Assembly (NCBI RefSeq): GCF_004004515.1
Contig: NZ_RXOL01000003.1
Coordinates: forward strand, 62,001 to 126,000
DNA: 64,000 bases
Reading direction: 5' to 3'
Origin: Croceicoccus ponticola
GTDB taxonomy: Bacteria; Pseudomonadota; Alphaproteobacteria; Sphingomonadales; Sphingomonadaceae
Made by a program: the position numbers and the translations under genes. Below, one piece after another: positions 56,212 to 64,000 of this stretch (positions within the stretch are counted from its first letter, which is position 1; each line of letters opens with the position of its first letter). The notes under the pieces were generated by a model that was not told the origin of the DNA, searched no databases, and worked only from the letters and a program-made list of their open reading frames with translations.

Positions 56212-57768
56212 CTATCCAACCCAGCCCAATACCATCCCGGCATAAAGCGCGCCCGCGCCGAGCGCCGCCGAAAGGGCATAGGGCAACACTGGCCTGCGCG
56301 TGCGTTCGCGGCGTTCCCAGATCAGTTCGATATCGGGCAGCGGCGGTGCTTCGGGCGCGCCACCCTTGGGCGGGAAGCGGTCTTCTATCCGGCGGATCAG
56401 TTCGGGGATGCGCAACAACGTCTGCGTGTCGGTGCGCAGCTTGTCCGCGATCGCGGCCTCTGGACCAAGTTCGTCGCGAATCCATTCGCGGACATAGGGC
56501 GCCGCCGTGTCCCACAAGTTGATCGAGGGATCGAGCTGTGTCGCGATCCCTTCGACCATGACCATCGTCTTTTGCAGCAGCAGCAGATGCGGCTGCGTCT
56601 GCATGTCGAAATCGCGGGTGATCGCGAACAATCCGTCGAGCATCTGGCCCACCGAAAGTTCGCCCACCGGCTTGCCCCGCATCGGTTCGCCCACGGCCCG
56701 CAGCGCGGTCGCGAATTCGTCGATGTTGTGATAACTGGGCACGTACTGCGCCTCGAAATGGATTTCGGCGACGCGACGGTAATTGCCTGTCGTCAGGCCA
56801 TAAAGGATTTCCGCCAGCCACGCCCGCGCGCGCCGGTCGATCCGCCCCATGATGCCGAAATCGATCGCCACGATGGCCCCGTCGGCGCGCACGAACAGGT
56901 TGCCCTGATGCATGTCAGCGTGAAAGAAACCGCCGCTGATCGCCTGACGCAGGAACGCGAGCACCAGCCGCTGCGCCAGCGAAGGCAGGTCGTGCCCCGC
57001 TGCGATCAGCGCCGCGCGATCCGAAATCTTGACCCCGTCGATCCATTCGATGGTCATGACCCGGCCGTTCGTCCGGTCCCAGTCCACCGTCGGGATGCAA
57101 TATCCGGGCACCGCGTGCATCGCTTCGGACAGTTCCGACGCCGATGCCGCCTCTCGCCTCAGGTCGAGTTCGCGCAAGGTCCAGCGTTTGAAATTCGCGA
57201 TGACGAGCCGCGGCCGCAATCGCTTGGCCTCTCCTCCCAGCGCCTCGAGATGCGCGGCGGCCCATTCGTAAGTTTCGATATCGCTGGCGAACTGTTCGCG
57301 GATGCCGGGACGCAGCACCTTTACCGCGACGGTCACGCCATCGGTCGTCACCGCCTTGTGCACTTGCGCGATGGACGCTGCGCCGACGGCGACTTCGTCG
57401 ATATATTCGTAAAGGTCTGACAGCGACCGCTCAAAGCTCGATTCGATCGATCGCGCGATTTCCGAAAACGGCACCGGCGGCAGCGAATCCTGCAGCGTGA
57501 GCAGGTTGCGCACTGCACGTTCGCCAACGATGTCGGGTCGGGTGGCCAGCGTCTGGCCCAGTTTGATCGCAGCGGGGCCGATGGCCTGAAACGCGCTGGC
57601 GAAATCGGGTTCCTTGGGCTGGACCGTGCCCAACCGGGCCAGCCGGCAAAGGCGGCGAACCTGCGCCGGGGTTTCGGGATTGCGTTCGATCGGACGCAAC
57701 GCGCCGTGCCGCGCAAGGATGCGGCCCCACTTCAAAAGGCGGAAGATATGCGTGGCGGGACGGGTCAT
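56212..57768 (-). CDS. ubiB: UbiB (ABC1/ADCK-type atypical kinase)
   Basis: 518 residues from the ATG giving MTRPATHIFRLLKWGRILAR. The KxGQ motif (AAIKLGQTLATRPD), the Ala-rich VAVGAASIAQVHKAV loop replacing the glycine loop, the HADMHQGNLFVRADG catalytic block and VAIDFGIMGRID are the ADCK/UbiB signatures. Two helices at the C-terminus (VLPYALSAALGAGALYAGMV) anchor it in the membrane. ATP-dependent helper in ubiquinone synthesis. Ten bases after the ubiE stop, so clearly in one operon. Confidence 0.96.
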   Translation of the reverse strand: MTRPATHIFRLLKWGRILARHGALRPIERNPETPAQVRRLCRLARLGTVQPKEPDFASAFQAIGPAAIKLGQTLATRPDIVGERAVRNLLTLQDSLPPVPFSEIARSIESSFERSLSDLYEYIDEVAVGAASIAQVHKAVTTDGVTVAVKVLRPGIREQFASDIETYEWAAAHLEALGGEAKRLRPRLVIANFKRWTLRELDLRREAASASELSEAMHAVPGYCIPTVDWDRTNGRVMTIEWIDGVKISDRAALIAAGHDLPSLAQRLVLAFLRQAISGGFFHADMHQGNLFVRADGAIVAIDFGIMGRIDRRARAWLAEILYGLTTGNYRRVAEIHFEAQYVPSYHNIDEFATALRAVGEPMRGKPVGELSVGQMLDGLFAITRDFDMQTQPHLLLLQKTMVMVEGIATQLDPSINLWDTAAPYVREWIRDELGPEAAIADKLRTDTQTLLRIPELIRRIEDRFPPKGGAPEAPPLPDIELIWERRERTRRPVLPYALSAALGAGALYAGMVLGWVG

Positions 57769-57778
57769 CGAATGGCGA

Positions 57779-58528
57779 TCAGATCTTCCAGCCGGAATGG
57801 ATCGCGACAAGCCCGCCAAGGATCGGCTCCACCTTGGTCTGGCTGAAACCGGCCTTGCGAATCATGGCTTCGAATTCGGGCATCTTCGGAAAGCGGCGGA
57901 TCGATTCGATGAGATAGCGATAGCTGTCGGCATCGCCTGCGATGGCCTGACCGATCCGGGGCACCAGTTTGTGCGAATAAGTGTCGTAGACTTCCTTGAA
58001 CCCCGGCCATTCGGTGGTCGAGAATTCGAGGCAGAAGAATCGCCCGCCGTGGCGCAGCACGCGATGTGCCTCTGCCAATGCGCGGTCGATGTGCGTAACG
58101 TTCCGAATGCCGAACGCGATGGTGTAGGCATCGAAAGACCGATCCGGAAAGGCCAGCTCCTCGGCGTTCTGACGAGACCAAACGAGGGTGTCGATCCCGC
58201 GCGAAACCGCCCGTTCCAGCCCGACGTCGAGCATGTCCTGATTGATGTCGGACACCGTGATCGTCGCGCCCTTCGCCTCCATGCGAAAGGCGATGTCGCC
58301 GGTGCCGCCGGCCATGTCGAGGATGCGTTCGCCCGGCTGCGGCTTTACCCGCCGCACGAAACGGTCCTTCCACAACCGGTGCATCCCAACCGACATGGCG
58401 TCGTTCATCACGTCGTACTTGCGCGCGACGGCCGAAAAGACGTCGCCGACGCGGCGTGTCTTGTCCTGCGGATCGATGTCGTCGTAGCCGAAGGATACGG
58501 TGGCGGACGGATTGCCGGGTTCGCTCAT
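57779..58528 (-). CDS. ubiE: UbiE C-methyltransferase
   Basis: 249 residues. Class I SAM methyltransferase with the UbiE signatures: VGDVFSAVARKYDVMNDAMS, LDMAGGTGDIAFRMEA (SAM site), FGIRNVTHIDRALAEAHRVL and YRYLIESIRRFPKMPEFEAM. It methylates the ubiquinone (and in other bacteria menaquinone) ring at carbon. First gene of ubiE-ubiB-coaBC-dut. Confidence 0.97.
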   Translation of the reverse strand: MSEPGNPSATVSFGYDDIDPQDKTRRVGDVFSAVARKYDVMNDAMSVGMHRLWKDRFVRRVKPQPGERILDMAGGTGDIAFRMEAKGATITVSDINQDMLDVGLERAVSRGIDTLVWSRQNAEELAFPDRSFDAYTIAFGIRNVTHIDRALAEAHRVLRHGGRFFCLEFSTTEWPGFKEVYDTYSHKLVPRIGQAIAGDADSYRYLIESIRRFPKMPEFEAMIRKAGFSQTKVEPILGGLVAIHSGWKI

Positions 58529-58598
58529 GCCTCAAGCCTCTAGGGCCGGAAGGGCCTCAGGAAAAGCAACTTGTGGGCAGGGGTGCAGGTTCCATGCC

Positions 58599-59411
58599 TT
58601 AACGCTGGCACTTGCGGCAAAAGAACGTGCTGCGACCGCCCTGCACCACCCGTTCCACCGTTCCGCCGCAATGGCATGGCTGCCCTTCGCGGCCATAGAC
58701 CTGCCATTTCGTGGCGAAATAGCCCAACTCGCCATCGGGTTTGGCATAATCGCGCATCGACGATCCGCCCGCGGCAATCGATTCGAGCAGGACCTCGCGG
58801 ATCGCGGGAACCAGTAATTTGAGCTTGGCGTAGCTCACCTTACCCGCCGCCTTGTCGGGCCGGATGCCCGCGCGGTGCAGCGCCTCGCAGACATAGATAT
58901 TGCCCAGCCCCGCGACGATCTTCTGGTCGAGCAGAAGGACCTTTACCGGCGAGATGCGACCGGCAAAGGCGTCGGCCAGATGGCGCGCCGAAAGATCGGC
59001 CTCCAAGGGTTCGGGCCCCATGTCGGCAAAGGGGCCGAACGCGGCGAGATCGTCGGTCGGCCATAGATCGACAGAGCCGAACCGCCGCGCGTCGTTCAGC
59101 GCCAGCACATGCCCCGCGCCGGTTTCGAGCACGAGGTGATCGTGCTTGCCGATCTCTTCGGGATCGATCCGCCAGCGCCCGCTCATCCCCAGATGGAAGA
59201 TCATGGTCTGCCCGCGATCGAGATCGACGAGGCCATATTTCGCCCGCCGCCCCAGCCGTTCCACCCGCGCGCCGGTCATCATCTGGACCAGTTCGGGCGG
59301 GAAAGGACGGCGCAGGTCTGCGCGGTTCAACACGACGCGCGAGATCCGCTCGCCTTCAAGGAACTGGGCAAGACCGCGCACGGTGGTTTCGACTTCGGGA
59401 AGTTCAGGCAT
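58599..59411 (-). CDS. mutM: Formamidopyrimidine-DNA glycosylase
   Basis: 270 residues starting MPELPEVETTVRGLAQF, which puts the catalytic Pro and Glu at the mature N-terminus. The helix-two-turn-helix LDQKIVAGLGNIYVCEALHR and the C-terminal zinc finger (GQPCHCGGTVE, then FFCRKCQR) are present; the first Cys pair has one residue between instead of the usual two. It removes 8-oxoguanine from DNA. Same strand as ubiE, about 70 bases upstream of it. Confidence 0.97.
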   Translation of the reverse strand: MPELPEVETTVRGLAQFLEGERISRVVLNRADLRRPFPPELVQMMTGARVERLGRRAKYGLVDLDRGQTMIFHLGMSGRWRIDPEEIGKHDHLVLETGAGHVLALNDARRFGSVDLWPTDDLAAFGPFADMGPEPLEADLSARHLADAFAGRISPVKVLLLDQKIVAGLGNIYVCEALHRAGIRPDKAAGKVSYAKLKLLVPAIREVLLESIAAGGSSMRDYAKPDGELGYFATKWQVYGREGQPCHCGGTVERVVQGGRSTFFCRKCQR

Positions 59412-59429
59412 CGTGCGCCCAGATAGGCA

Positions 59430-59858
59430 TCATGGGCCGATCACGGAATAGGGACAGCGTTGGGGTGGCCGTTCGACGAGCAGGTCGTAAGCATCCGGGC
59501 CTTCGAAACCGCCGCCGCGCTGTTCTTTGTCCGCAAACGCATGCGCGGTCCCGGCGATGACGACACGATCGCCGAAAACCGTGATTGGCGTATCCTGCGC
59601 GAATCGCACCAGCGCAGGTTGCTCACCGCCCATGTCGAAAACGAGGCAGCCGTTGGCGACAGCGTAGTGCCCGTGGAACAGCGCCATCCGCGCCGGCGCA
59701 GGCTTGCCGTCGGGGCCGAGCGGAACGGACGCATGGCGCGCGACATAAATGTCGGCGAGCGGTTGTTCCTCTTGCGCAAAGGCAGTGGCCTGCGGCTCTG
59801 GCTCTGGCCCGCACCCGCCCAACACGACGAGCGCGAGGGCGGGCATTATCGATCGCAT
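59430..59858 (-). CDS. Hypothetical lipoprotein coupled to dnaA
   Basis: 142 residues with a lipobox signal (MPALALVVLGGCGPEP). The mature protein has no recognised domain; ARMALFHGHYAVANGCLVFD and DTPITVFGDRVVIAGTAHAF suggest a beta-rich fold. Its ATG overlaps the dnaA stop by one base (TGATG), so translation is coupled to dnaA. It lies 18 bases upstream of mutM on the same strand. Confidence 0.75.
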   Translation of the reverse strand: MRSIMPALALVVLGGCGPEPEPQATAFAQEEQPLADIYVARHASVPLGPDGKPAPARMALFHGHYAVANGCLVFDMGGEQPALVRFAQDTPITVFGDRVVIAGTAHAFADKEQRGGGFEGPDAYDLLVERPPQRCPYSVIGP

Positions 59859-61309
59859 CAGCTCTCGAGCTGACGCAGCAGCGAGCGTACGTCGCCGTCC
59901 ATGTCGGCATCGCGGGTGCGCAAGTCCTCGATCAGCCGCACCGCGTGGATCACGGTGGAATGATCACGGCCGCCGAACTTGCGACCGATTTCGGGGTAGG
60001 AACGCGGCGTCAGCACCTTGGCGAGATACATCGCCACTTGCCGCGGGCGAACCACGGCGCGGGCGCGGCGCTTGGACGCCATCTCGCTGCGGTCGAGCCG
60101 GTAGAACTGGCAGACCGTGCGCTGGATTTCATCGATGGTGATCCGGCGGCGGTTGGCCGACAGGATGTCTGTCAGCTGTTCTTCGGCCAGGTTGAGCGAA
60201 ACGGGCTGACCCGTTAGCTGGGCATAGGCGATCAGCTTGTTCAGGCCGCCGACCAGTTCGCGCACGTTGCGGCTGATGGTTCGGGCGAGGAATTCGATCA
60301 CGTCGCCCGGAACGTCGTTGCTTGCAAACCGGGTCAGCCGATGTTCGAGGATCTTGCGGCGCAATTCGATGTCGGCGGGCTGGATGTCCGCGACCAGACC
60401 CATCGACAGACGCGACAGCAGGCGCGGTTCGACCCCGTCCAATGCCTGTGGCGCACGGTCGGCGGCAAAGGCCAGTCGCTTGCCTTCGGCGAGCAGCGCG
60501 TCGATCGTGTAGAGCAGTTCTTCCTGCGCCGACGCCTTGCCGATGATGAACTGGATATCGTCCACCAACAGCATATCGAAGCCGCGCAGGCGGGCCTTGA
60601 ATTCCATCATCTGGTTCTGGCGCAAGGCCTGCACGAATTCGACCATGAAGCGTTCGGCCGAACAATAGAATATCCGCGATCCGGGCTTGGCCGCCGCGAA
60701 CTGGTGGCCGATCGCATGTAGCAGGTGCGTCTTGCCCTGTCCGGTCGCGGCCTTGAGATACAACGGTGAGAACTGCGGGGTCTCGATGGCCGCCATGCGC
60801 TGGGCCGCGTTGTAGGCAAGAACGTTGCCTTCGCCCGTCACGAACGTGGTGAACGTAAGCGAGGGATCGAGACCCGCCGAGCCAAGCTCGGTGATAGCCT
60901 CGACCGGGTTCTGCGGCGGCATGTGATCGTTGGCGGCCGAAGTGCCTACACGCAGTTCGGGCAGCTTGCGGCGACCGGGGTGAACCGAAACGCGCACGTT
61001 GCGAACTTCGATCCGCGCGATCTTCCAGGCCAGCGACAGGCGATCGGCGAAGCGATCATTGACCCAGTTGGCCGAAAATTCGGTGGGCAGGAACAGGTCC
61101 AGCGTCCCCGTTTCCTTGCAGAAATTGCCGACCTCTATCGGTCGGATCCATTGCGTGAAGACCTGATGCCCCAGATCCTTTTTCAGGCCGGTGCAGATAT
61201 CCGACCAGTCCGCCGCCAATGCCTCACGCTCTTCCTCAAACATCTCGCCCGCCTTGTCGTTGCCAGGCGTACGCCCTGCCAGCGAGCCGAAACCCCCCGT
61301 TCGTGTCAT
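59858..61309 (-). CDS. dnaA: Chromosomal replication initiator DnaA
   Basis: 483 residues from an ATG with GGAGG nine bases upstream; an internal ATG 22 codons later would leave a more standard N-terminus. Domains: an N-terminal DnaA_N with LGHQVFTQWIRPIEV, AAA+ core with Walker A AATGQGKTHLLHAIG and Walker B LLVDDIQFI, arginine finger region LLSRLSMGLVADIQ, and DNA-binding domain IV with GGRDHSTVIHAV. It binds DnaA boxes at oriC and opens the origin. Linked by a one-base overlap to a lipoprotein gene. Confidence 0.97.
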   Translation of the reverse strand: MTRTGGFGSLAGRTPGNDKAGEMFEEEREALAADWSDICTGLKKDLGHQVFTQWIRPIEVGNFCKETGTLDLFLPTEFSANWVNDRFADRLSLAWKIARIEVRNVRVSVHPGRRKLPELRVGTSAANDHMPPQNPVEAITELGSAGLDPSLTFTTFVTGEGNVLAYNAAQRMAAIETPQFSPLYLKAATGQGKTHLLHAIGHQFAAAKPGSRIFYCSAERFMVEFVQALRQNQMMEFKARLRGFDMLLVDDIQFIIGKASAQEELLYTIDALLAEGKRLAFAADRAPQALDGVEPRLLSRLSMGLVADIQPADIELRRKILEHRLTRFASNDVPGDVIEFLARTISRNVRELVGGLNKLIAYAQLTGQPVSLNLAEEQLTDILSANRRRITIDEIQRTVCQFYRLDRSEMASKRRARAVVRPRQVAMYLAKVLTPRSYPEIGRKFGGRDHSTVIHAVRLIEDLRTRDADMDGDVRSLLRQLES

Positions 61310-61670
61310 GCGTTCTTGCCTCCGATCCGCAATCACGATTCAAGCCCCTCCCGACAAACGGCAAAAACCGTTCGTCGTCCGCCGACCCCCATCGGCAGGA
61401 AAGATTGTACCGCAATGTAAAGTGTTGCCAACCATGACCGATGGTCGACGAGCCATTTTGTAGAGTTGTGGATGGCGAACCGGCAAGGCTTGCAGCGTAA
61501 ATAAACTGAAATAAAGCCGCTTGACTCGCGCAAGGTCGCAGAAACGCATTCATCTCGTTTCAACCGACTGAAATTTCACAATTTTATCGAAAGAGCCTCC
61601 CGAATCGGCGGATTCCCTGAGGTTTACCGTGACTGCGTTCTCGCCTGACAGGGCGATGTTGCAGCGCAAC
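61310..61670. other. Regulatory region upstream of dnaA, no gene seen
   Basis: No convincing reading frame. It holds AT-rich stretches (GAAATTTCACAATTTTATCG) and one DnaA-box-like TTGTGGATGG near 61466. This could be the dnaA promoter region. A cluster of boxes needed for a strong origin claim is not evident. Confidence 0.4.
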
Positions 61671-61700
61671 AAAAAAGCCGCCCTGTCCGGACGGCTCTTT
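61671..61700 (-). terminator. Terminator of rpsT (possibly bidirectional)
   Basis: On the minus strand GCCGTCC and GGGCGGC (one mismatch) enclose GGACA and are followed by TTTTTT. On the plus strand the same hairpin is followed by CTCTTTT, so it can stop both strands. It lies 64 bases after the rpsT stop. Confidence 0.7.
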
Positions 61701-61763
61701 TGCGACAGAGAATCACCCTCGCACACCCCGCGTCGGGGGCATGCAAGCGATTCGATCAGGCGA

Positions 61764-62024
61764 TCAAAGTGCGGCGACGCGCTTCGAAAGACGCGACAGC
61801 TTACGCGACGCGGTGTTCTTGTGCATCACGCCACGTGCCACGCCGCGATCCAGTTCGGGCTGCGCTGCGCTGAGCGCCGACTTGGCTGCGTCCTTGTCGC
61901 CGCTTTCGATCGCCGATTCGACCTTCTTCACGAAAGTGCGAATGCGCGTGATGCGGTTGCCGTTGATTTCGGCGCGACGCTCATTGCGGCGGATGCGCTT
62001 GCGGGCTTGCGGCGTATTGGCCAT
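61764..62024 (-). CDS. rpsT: Ribosomal protein S20
   Basis: 86 residues, very basic: [20 protein letters not shown], then [19 protein letters not shown] and a C-terminal [19 protein letters not shown], the conserved S20 end. It binds 16S rRNA in the small subunit. It is located upstream of dnaA on the same strand, a gene order common in alphaproteobacteria. Confidence 0.97.
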   Translation of the reverse strand: MANTPQARKRIRRNERRAEINGNRITRIRTFVKKVESAIESGDKDAAKSALSAAQPELDRGVARGVMHKNTASRKLSRLSKRVAAL

Positions 62025-62337
62025 GCTCGATCCTTAATTCTGCCACCCATGCGGCGGCGCGTGATTATCCAAAAGCTCAGTCTGCGTCCCGAACCGGACC
62101 GGCGCCATGCGATGGCATCGGCGAGGCCGTTGGGATGCGGAAAAACCCATGCAGACGATGCCGTTCCCGGCACACCCCCACAAGAAAGCGCGGCGCATAG
62201 CGACCGAAGCGCGAATCGTCAAGCAAGCGTCGCGCGAGCGACGTGACCGGCATGTCCGCCGCTTGCGCGCGCAGCCTTGGCCACCGGCTCGCTCGCCGCC
62301 TCTTGCCCGGCGGGCGATTGCGGGGCAAGGCGTGACC
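62025..62337. other. Intergenic stretch without a supported gene
   Basis: The 313 bases between the divergent rpsT and ThiF/MoeB genes hold short overlapping frames without protein-like composition (Arg/Ala-rich shadows). It presumably contains promoters in both directions. No repeats or clear hairpins with T-runs were noted. Confidence 0.5.
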
Positions 62338-63102
62338 ATGCTTACCCCCGACAGGCTAGACCGTTTCGCTCGTCATATCGTCTTGCCCGAAATAGGCGGG
62401 ACAGGACAAGTGCGGCTGGCGTCGTCGTCGGTCATGCTGATCGGCGCGGGCGGGGTGGGATCGCCCGCCCTGCAATATCTCGCCGCCGCCGGCATCGGGC
62501 GCATTACCGTGGCCGATTGCGACGATGTCGACGCCAGTAACCTGCAGCGCCAGACGATCTTCAACCAGGCCGATATCGCCGCATCCAAGGCGGAGCGCGC
62601 CGCCGATTGGGTCCGCCGCTTCGACCCTGCGATCAACGTCGTGCCGCGCAACGTACGTATCGATGCCGACAATGCCGCCGGACTGATCGCGGGCCATGAT
62701 CTCGTGCTCGACGGCAGCGACAATTTCGCGACGCGGTTGGCGGTGTCCGATGCCTGTGTCGCAAGCAGGGTGCCGCTGACGACCGTTGCGGTCGGGCGGT
62801 TCCAGGGACAGGTCGCCAACTTTGCGGGGCATCTGCCGGATCAGGCCTGTTATCGCTGCTGGGTCGGCGATGCCTTCGATGCCGAAGATTGCGACACCTG
62901 CGCTGATCAGGGTGTGCTGGGCGCCTTTGTCGGGATGGCATCGACGCTTGGCGTTATGCAGGCATTGCGCGTGCTGCTCGACGGTGTGGCCGATCTGGGC
63001 GATCCGCAATGGGGCAAGCTGCTGCTGCTCGACGGGTTGAAGCCCGCTATGCGCACGATCGCCGTCGCCAAGGATCCGACCTGCCGCGCCTGCGGGGGCT
63101 GA
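62338..63102 (+). CDS. HesA/MoeB/ThiF-family adenylyltransferase
   Basis: 254 residues beginning MLTPDRLDRFARHIVLPEIG. ATP-binding loop MLIGAGGVGSPALQYLAAAG, the DCDDVDASNLQRQTIFNQAD substrate block and GRFQGQVANFAGHLPDQACY are those of E1-like MoeB/ThiF enzymes. Two Cys pairs (CYRCW, TCRACGG) bind zinc. It adenylates the C-terminal Gly-Gly of a small sulfur carrier (MoaD or ThiS); which one is not shown by the context. A GTG two codons upstream is an alternative start. No rhodanese domain follows. Confidence 0.93.
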   Translation: MLTPDRLDRFARHIVLPEIGGTGQVRLASSSVMLIGAGGVGSPALQYLAAAGIGRITVADCDDVDASNLQRQTIFNQADIAASKAERAADWVRRFDPAINVVPRNVRIDADNAAGLIAGHDLVLDGSDNFATRLAVSDACVASRVPLTTVAVGRFQGQVANFAGHLPDQACYRCWVGDAFDAEDCDTCADQGVLGAFVGMASTLGVMQALRVLLDGVADLGDPQWGKLLLLDGLKPAMRTIAVAKDPTCRACGG

Positions 63103-63112
63103 GCTCAGGCGT

Positions 63113-63142
63113 CGTCCCTGCTCGACACGTCCCTGCTCGACA
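63113..63142 (+). repeat. 15-bp tandem duplication
   Basis: CGTCCCTGCTCGACA occurs twice in direct succession between the MoeB/ThiF stop and the next gene. A short recent duplication; no known function. Confidence 0.8.
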
Positions 63143-63174
63143 AGGGCCGTCGCCATCGTCATACCGCCCCCACC

Positions 63175-64000
63175 ATGGCCGAAACCGACAGCACAGAGCC
63201 TGAGATGCCCGCGCCCGAAACCTGCGAAAGGCTGGAGCCTCTGGTCCGCCGCGTGCTGGCCGGAAACGCCTCTCCCTTCACTTATACCGGCACGCAAACT
63301 TATCTGGTCGGGACTGCCACCGAACTGGCGGTGATCGACCCCGGCCCCGACGATCCCGAACATATCGCGGCGCTGGTCGCGGAAATCGGCGATGCACGGG
63401 TCGTCGCCATCGCCTGCACGCATACGCACCGCGACCATTCGCCCGCCGCCGCGCCGCTGGCCGAAATTACCGGCGCGCCGATCATCGGTTGCGCGCCGCT
63501 GGTGATCGAAAGCGACATGCCCCGCGCCGACGCCCCCTTCGATCAGAGCTATGCGCCAAACCGCGTCCTGTCCGACGGCGAAACCATCGCGGGCGAAGGC
63601 TGGACCCTGCGGGCGGTTGCGACGCCGGGTCATACGTCCAATCACTTGTGCTACGCGCTGGAGGAAACCGGCGCGCTGTTCACCGGCGATCACGTCATGG
63701 GCTGGTCGACGACGGTCGTCGCACCGCCCGATGGCGACATGGCTGCGTACATGGCGTCGATGGATCTGCTCTACGAACGGGAAGACCGCATCTACTATCC
63801 GGCGCACGGTCCCGCGGTCGACAATCCCCGGCAGCTGGTGCGGGGCATGATCGGCCATCGTCGCCAGCGCGAACGTCAGATTCTGCGCCATCTTGGGGAC
63901 GCGCCTCAGGCGATCCCCGACCTGGTGCGCAAGATGTACGTCGGCCTAGACGAACGGCTGGTCGGCGCGGCGGGACAATCGGTGCTCGCCCATCTCATCG
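63175..64000 (+). CDS. Metallo-beta-lactamase-fold hydrolase, partial (right end)
   Basis: The first 275 codons of a gene that leaves the window. The zinc site HTHRDHSPAAAPL near residue 81, ATPGHTSNHLCY, FTGDHVMGWSTTVV and YPAHGPAV give all metal ligands of the MBL fold in the order of LACTB2-like hydrolases. The N-terminal MAETDSTEPEMP is probably flexible. An ATG ten codons downstream is possible. Substrate unknown; human LACTB2 acts on RNA. The C-terminal part is not in the window. Confidence 0.88.
   Translation, partial: MAETDSTEPEMPAPETCERLEPLVRRVLAGNASPFTYTGTQTYLVGTATELAVIDPGPDDPEHIAALVAEIGDARVVAIACTHTHRDHSPAAAPLAEITGAPIIGCAPLVIESDMPRADAPFDQSYAPNRVLSDGETIAGEGWTLRAVATPGHTSNHLCYALEETGALFTGDHVMGWSTTVVAPPDGDMAAYMASMDLLYEREDRIYYPAHGPAVDNPRQLVRGMIGHRRQRERQILRHLGDAPQAIPDLVRKMYVGLDERLVGAAGQSVLAHLI

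Noticed and set aside
61310-61763. Chromosomal origin next to dnaA
   Set aside because: Only one weak DnaA-box-like word was seen; no cluster of boxes with an AT-rich unwinding element.

Overview
The window reads as chromosomal DNA of an aerobic alphaproteobacterium, most likely order Sphingomonadales (Erythrobacteraceae-like). The basis is the high-GC coding style, the alphaproteobacterial families GapR/DUF2312, DUF1244 and a TimA-type Tim44 protein beside secB, a ubiE-ubiB-coaBC-dut run, and dnaA next to rpsT. No single marker fixes the genus.

Left end (1-390): the start of an NDUFA9-like dehydrogenase gene leaves the window, followed by tRNA-Leu(CAG).

Genomic island (about 461-14968): an element is integrated in the 3' end of the tRNA gene and is bounded by an 18-bp direct repeat. 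It carries a tyrosine integrase, an HsdM-like N-terminal remnant, a two-gene restriction-modification-like module (large Eco57I-type adenine methylase plus a PLD nuclease-SNF2 helicase), a protein with family-A DNA polymerase-like motifs, a serine recombinase with a nearby inverted repeat, and an AT-richer pair of a nucleotidyltransferase-like protein and a DUF262 protein. The right end is a palimpsest of att-like and T-arm-like fragments, followed by a truncated second integrase. This suggests serial use of the same tRNA site.

Phospho-signalling / putative effector block (15655-22076): TIR-FHA protein, SLOG protein with four predicted membrane helices (SLATT-like), a small K+ channel-like protein, a transmembrane Ser/Thr kinase and a PP2C phosphatase. 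No type VI secretion genes are present. This is the strongest candidate for an undescribed system in the window: a kinase/phosphatase pair could set the FHA-dependent state of a TIR enzyme working with a nucleotide sensor and membrane effectors.

Housekeeping chromosome (22199-64000): gapR, pyk, an aldolase, pepN-pgeF-phosphatase-like operon, dienelactone hydrolase, katG, a ZnuD-like TonB receptor with a Zur-like box over its start, lysC, ubiG, aroC, ahpC-ahpF with a GC-rich hairpin between them, smr-mltA-timA divergent from secB-murJ-trpS, a structured intergenic stretch that may encode a small RNA, ubiE-ubiB-coaBC-dut, mutM, dnaA, rpsT, a ThiF/MoeB protein and a metallo-beta-lactamase-fold hydrolase that runs off the right end.

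All assignments come from reading motifs and gene order; no database search was possible.
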